Positions 60,560 to 64,000 of a stretch of DNA of 64,000 bases are shown here, one piece after another. The stretch comes from Chryseobacterium mulctrae. GTDB lineage: Bacteria; Bacteroidota; Bacteroidia; Flavobacteriales; Weeksellaceae. The position numbers were made by a program, and so were the translations under genes. How positions within the stretch are numbered: the stretch's first letter is position 1; each line of letters starts with the position of its first letter. The notes beneath the pieces were generated by a model that saw only the letters and a program-made list of their open reading frames with translations, did no database searches and had not been told where the DNA came from. Location of the stretch: assembly GCF_006175945.1 (NCBI RefSeq), contig NZ_VAJL01000001.1:2108001-2172000 (forward strand). Reading direction: 5' to 3'.

Positions 60560-62632
60560 TTATAACGTTTTTGAAGGTTTTTCAGACTCTGAAATCTTGT
60601 ATATTTCATCAAACAAATCGAAGAAATACATCAAACTGTTTTCTGAAGAATTTTTAATATTATAATTCATTTCCGTCTGAATGCTTCCGCCTTTTGCTTC
60701 AGTTTTAAAATAAACTTCACCTACATTTTTTCTTAAGAAATCTAGTGTTTTTCTTTCAGATTTACTTTTAAATTCTTTGTCTAAACCAATCAGAAGTTTT
60801 TGAATATTTAATCTTCCGGACAATGGATATTTAGAAGAATCTTTCATCCATTGCTTAGAAATTTCAGACTGATTGTTGGTGTTAATATTATCTTTTGAAG
60901 TCGTTACATAAACAATTCCTTCTTTTACTGTGAAAAATAACTGATCAACATATCCGTTCTTATTCTTCTCGTCTTTAAAGACATAAAATTCGCCATTTTT
61001 AGAGAAGTTTTTGGCAAAAGCTTTATTGGAAGTCAGTACATTGAAAACGCGTTTCCAATAGTTTTCGTTTTCCGTAGCGAAGGCAAACGTAAAATCGGGA
61101 ACCATCACATCTTTGGTTTTCTTTACTTCTTTTTCGTTGTAATCATCGTCGTAATCGTAATCGGTGTATTCTACGTTTTTAGATTTCAATTCATTCAGAA
61201 CGAAAATTCCGTTTCCGGGAGCAATTTTTGCAATAGCTTCTTCATCCAAAACAATTTTCATTGTTTCCATCATCAGTTCCATTTCTTTCTGATATTCAGT
61301 TTCCCCTGTGTTTTTCAACAAACCGTACATCATATCAAAATATTTAGAACCATTCACATTCATCACATAATAACCCACACTTTTATCATTGATTAAAGCA
61401 GCCAGTTTTTTGTTCTTCTTCCCTTTATAAACCTCAGAAATATTCTTTTGTGTTTCAGAATCTTTATGCTGATAATTATTAACGAGTCTTACTTTATCTT
61501 TATCGAAATACAGGTTATAAGAAGTATTCGAATTATACATTTTACCTAAAACACCTGTAAAATTGAAGCTTGCAGGCATTTTCCCGTAGATTCCTTCATT
61601 CACAATCTTTCCATAATCTGCATAGATAAAAACATCAGAATTCGGATCTCTGAAACTCAACATATCTTTAGTCACAGAAAGCTCACCATTTGAATTGAAA
61701 TACAGATTAAAGCTATCTTCTGCAAACTTCTTAACGATTTTAAATTTTTCAATATTCAGCGAATCCATTTCTTTCTGATAACTGGAATCTACTTCATAAG
61801 GGTCTTCACTATAATAATCATCCTGCGAAATTGGCGGCGGCAAAACTTCTACATTTGGTGTGTAAGTAGAATCTTTTATCGCTTCGGTGATTTCCGGTTC
61901 TTTCTTTTCTTCTGGATATTTGTGATGCTTTTCAAGGTATTTAATGTCTTTCTGGAGCTTTGAGATTTCAGCATTATTATCTTTAATGCTTTCTTTTAAA
62001 TATTTAATATCGTCTTTCAGATATTTAATCTCTTCTTTATAATCAAAAGGCTTTACTTCTTCCTCATAAGCTGTAGCCACACTATCAATCGCAATAGCTA
62101 CAGTATCAACAACCGTTGCAGCACTGTCAATCGCATAATCATCATTCCATTTATATGGTTTATCATAGCTCATCAAGCTTAAAACTGCGCGGTTTCCGCT
62201 CCAAGCAACAAAAATATCATCTTCGATATCAACGTATGAGTAATTATTTTTCTTGGTTACTTCCTGTCCTTTTTTCTTTACCGAATTGATAAATTCCTGA
62301 AACTTTTCCGGATTTTCTAAAGTGAAATGGGTGTTGTAAGATTTCACAGAATCATTCATTGTGGCATAATGATACTGAGTTGCATCGTATTTTATCCCCG
62401 TTTTGGAATAATCGTTCCATGAAGCTTTTTTATTTTTGCCTTTATCTTTGGTGATTTCCTGTAAGAAAGGATTGAATTTTTCCCAGTTAACTTTTTTATT
62501 AAGCTGTTTTCCGTTCACTTCCATGTAAAAAACTGCATTTTGCGGAATTTTCATGCTATTTTGCGCAAAAGTCAGCACAAAACCAAAAAGAATTAAAAAA
62601 ATGGTTTGTGTTTTTAAAAATAGAGATTTCAT
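60560..62632 (-). CDS. DUF4836-like exported protein
   Basis: A 690-residue exported protein with a signal peptide (about 1-23). The N-terminal NSMKIPQNAVFYMEVNGKQLNKKVNWEKFNPF region and later GYYVMNVNGSKYFDM and SGRLNIQKLLIGLDKEF resemble the DUF4836 family by pattern. A central coiled-coil (near 200-245, with KYLKDDIKYLKESI and AEISKLQKDIKYLEK) and a Glu/Pro/Asp-rich stretch follow. Function unknown. Confidence 0.6.
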   Translation of the reverse strand: MKSLFLKTQTIFLILFGFVLTFAQNSMKIPQNAVFYMEVNGKQLNKKVNWEKFNPFLQEITKDKGKNKKASWNDYSKTGIKYDATQYHYATMNDSVKSYNTHFTLENPEKFQEFINSVKKKGQEVTKKNNYSYVDIEDDIFVAWSGNRAVLSLMSYDKPYKWNDDYAIDSAATVVDTVAIAIDSVATAYEEEVKPFDYKEEIKYLKDDIKYLKESIKDNNAEISKLQKDIKYLEKHHKYPEEKKEPEITEAIKDSTYTPNVEVLPPPISQDDYYSEDPYEVDSSYQKEMDSLNIEKFKIVKKFAEDSFNLYFNSNGELSVTKDMLSFRDPNSDVFIYADYGKIVNEGIYGKMPASFNFTGVLGKMYNSNTSYNLYFDKDKVRLVNNYQHKDSETQKNISEVYKGKKNKKLAALINDKSVGYYVMNVNGSKYFDMMYGLLKNTGETEYQKEMELMMETMKIVLDEEAIAKIAPGNGIFVLNELKSKNVEYTDYDYDDDYNEKEVKKTKDVMVPDFTFAFATENENYWKRVFNVLTSNKAFAKNFSKNGEFYVFKDEKNKNGYVDQLFFTVKEGIVYVTTSKDNINTNNQSEISKQWMKDSSKYPLSGRLNIQKLLIGLDKEFKSKSERKTLDFLRKNVGEVYFKTEAKGGSIQTEMNYNIKNSSENSLMYFFDLFDEIYKISESEKPSKTL

Positions 62633-62645
62633 ATTTTGAGGTTGG

Positions 62646-63314
62646 TTATTGTAGAATAATATTATTTTGAATCTGTTTTTTCTGAAGAATAAAGTCTAAG
62701 ATATTTCCGTCCAGCTTTAAAGCTTTCTTGTTGGGAGACAATAAATAAGCGGAATTAGATTGAGATTTAATGGTGTTTTCAAACTGTAAGATCGAAGTGT
62801 ATTTTGCTTCATTAAAAACCTCTTTATCAGCTTTACTCAGTTTCTCGTAATCACTTTTAAAAGTATTGATCTTATTTCTCGTAAAAGATTTTTTATCTGA
62901 ACTCTGACTATAAATTTGGGTAGGAACCATTTTTCCTAAAAGATTTTTTGCTTTCAGCTGCTCTAATCCGGCATTAATATTTTCGATTTTTTTGAAATTA
63001 CAGCTCAATTTAAGAATGTAGTTATCAAAATCCATAGAAGTTTTGACATTTAAAATTCCGGGAACGCTTTTAAAAATTCTTGCAGCTTCGTTAATTTTAG
63101 CTTCAATTTCAGCTTTTTTAGGAACTTTTTTCCCATTTACGGTTTCCATTTTTGAGATGGAAGCCAATCTTGTTTTGCTTTTACTGGCATTCAGAATAAG
63201 CGAATATTCTCCGCTTCCGTCTGCTTTGACATTTACTTTATCAAGAATATCAAAACAGCTTGTCAAAAGAAATAAAGAAATCAGCAGAAAAATATGTCTG
63301 AAATATATTTTCAT
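62646..63314 (-). CDS. Uncharacterised lipoprotein
   Basis: A 222-residue lipoprotein, lipobox LLTSC at residues 16-20. The mature part FDILDKVNVKADGSGEYSLILNAS looks like a periplasmic domain with beta strands; no family recognised. 13 bases upstream of the DUF4836-like gene, so likely one operon of three envelope genes (with 59243). Confidence 0.65.
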   Translation of the reverse strand: MKIYFRHIFLLISLFLLTSCFDILDKVNVKADGSGEYSLILNASKSKTRLASISKMETVNGKKVPKKAEIEAKINEAARIFKSVPGILNVKTSMDFDNYILKLSCNFKKIENINAGLEQLKAKNLLGKMVPTQIYSQSSDKKSFTRNKINTFKSDYEKLSKADKEVFNEAKYTSILQFENTIKSQSNSAYLLSPNKKALKLDGNILDFILQKKQIQNNIILQ

Positions 63315-63382
63315 AAGTTCGTGTTGAAACGCAAATTTACTTATTTTTAATTTACCTCTTCAAAAGGTGAAATCAATCATGT

Positions 63383-64000
63383 TTAAATTCTGCCTTTCAG
63401 ATAATCCTGACGTAATTCTTCGTCTAATTTTTCGATGGCATAACGAAGGCAAGTTCTTGGCATTTCTTTGTAATATTGATTTAAATAAGATATCAATTCA
63501 GCCTCGTTTTTATTTCCCATTTCTCTTAAAAGCCAGCCGTTTGCTTTGTGCATCAAATCATGCGGATGATAAAGATTTTGCGTTACAAACTCTTTCGTTA
63601 ATTCAAATGAGCCCTTTTTTATATAATGCATTGTTCCTACAACAGCAATTCTTTTGTGCCACATTTGATCGGAACCTGCAAGAGTTTTCAAAAGGTTTTC
63701 TTTCTGATTTTCAAAAGCATACCTGCCTAAAATTTTATAACAGCTCGTGTCAACCAGATCCCAATTATTGATGAAATCCAGATGTTTAAGATAGAAATCG
63801 ATGATTTCTTCTTTTACGGATAAATCTTTCGTCTTTTCAAACTTAGAAATCAGCATAATTAAAGCCGTTAAACGATGCTCATGATAAGACGAGGAAAGCA
63901 ACTCGCTCAATTCATCTAAAGAAATTTTAGCATAATATTCTTTGGCAACAGCTCTTTGATCCGGAACTTTTACTCCCAAAAACAAATCGCCTTCACCATA
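63383..64000 (-). CDS. DNA alkylation repair protein, AlkD-like (N-terminus off window)
   Basis: A protein of the DNA-glycosylase AlkD/AlkC HEAT-like family, entering from the right edge. Frame open to 64000, beginning YGEGDLFLGVKVPDQRAVAKEYY; the visible part ends in a stop at 63383. Helical repeats with HEHRLTALIMLISKF, NNWDLVDTSCYKILG, WHKRIAVVGTMHYIKKG and HDLMHKANGWLLREMG are typical. The catalytic Asp of AlkD is probably the one in NNWDLVDTS. It excises alkylated bases such as 7-methylguanine. The first residues are missing. Confidence 0.85.
   Translation of the reverse strand, partial: YGEGDLFLGVKVPDQRAVAKEYYAKISLDELSELLSSSYHEHRLTALIMLISKFEKTKDLSVKEEIIDFYLKHLDFINNWDLVDTSCYKILGRYAFENQKENLLKTLAGSDQMWHKRIAVVGTMHYIKKGSFELTKEFVTQNLYHPHDLMHKANGWLLREMGNKNEAELISYLNQYYKEMPRTCLRYAIEKLDEELRQDYLKGRI

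Noticed and set aside
1..64000. Prophage, integron or transposon island
   Set aside because: No integrase, transposase, phage structural gene or tRNA attachment site seen; gene content is chromosomal core.

Overview
This 64 kb window comes from a low-GC chromosome of the phylum Bacteroidota, most likely Flavobacteriia in the Chryseobacterium/Weeksellaceae range. The case rests on gene content: GldH, a type IX secretion C-terminal sorting domain, a GLPGLI-family protein, alternative complex III, MreBCD-PBP2, FadL next to an SGNH lipoprotein, and two DUF3078 proteins. Promoters of the Bacteroidota type (TTG or TTTG, about 19 bases, then TAnnTTTG) support it. Genes are densely packed on both strands, no intergenic gap exceeds 300 bp, and I saw no tRNA, rRNA, CRISPR array, prophage or transposase gene. 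The window is mostly core genome, and its unusual features lie between the genes.

Layout. 1-3022 (minus): mreB-mreC-mreD-mrdA, the cell-elongation operon (mrdA runs off the left edge). 3263-8581 (plus): heme biosynthesis hemA-hemC, two envelope genes (DUF1287 and an amidase), then hemD-hemE. 8791-16656 (minus): nitroreductase, retropepsin-like protein, sufS, rplY, prs, SGNH lipoprotein and FadL-type porin. 16934-25567 (plus): ricT-gldH-mrcA, selO, a T9SS-secreted protein and a polytopic membrane protein. 25619-26155 (minus): SPOR protein. 26340-34740 (plus): actABCDEF, alternative complex III. 34891-39083 (plus): two exported proteins, apt, a TPR-like membrane protein and ribH. 39117-40941 (minus): a YgiBC-like locus. 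41008-47416 (plus, with one minus gene): zinc metallopeptidase, GLPGLI protein, then an A-type carrier with sufB-sufC-(four-helix gene)-sufD. 47484-49545 (minus): duplicated DUF3078 proteins. 49745-54828: rhomboid protease, dprA, gdhA, DUF1801, a YkgJ-type cysteine-cluster protein and truncated hemoglobin. 54859-64000 (minus): cation/proton antiporter, a LytTR two-component system with a CPBP protease, DUF6122, three envelope genes and a partial AlkD-like gene.

The genes group into respiration and redox work (heme, Fe-S assembly by SUF, alternative complex III, globin), envelope growth (Mre, PBPs, amidase, FadL) and gliding/T9SS functions. sufS lies about 30 kb from sufBCD.

The most interesting signal is a set of repeat arrays with a fixed 7-bp period but a different unit sequence at each locus. 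They fill spacers inside operons and often begin right at a stop codon. One pair, in inverted orientation, brackets a four-helix-bundle (23S intervening-protein-like) gene and exactly fills the sufC-sufD gap, which looks like a small mobile element. Other notable signals are a LytTR-like double operator before the CPBP gene, promoters nested in upstream terminator hairpins, REP-like palindromes, and a candidate ECF-sigma promoter.
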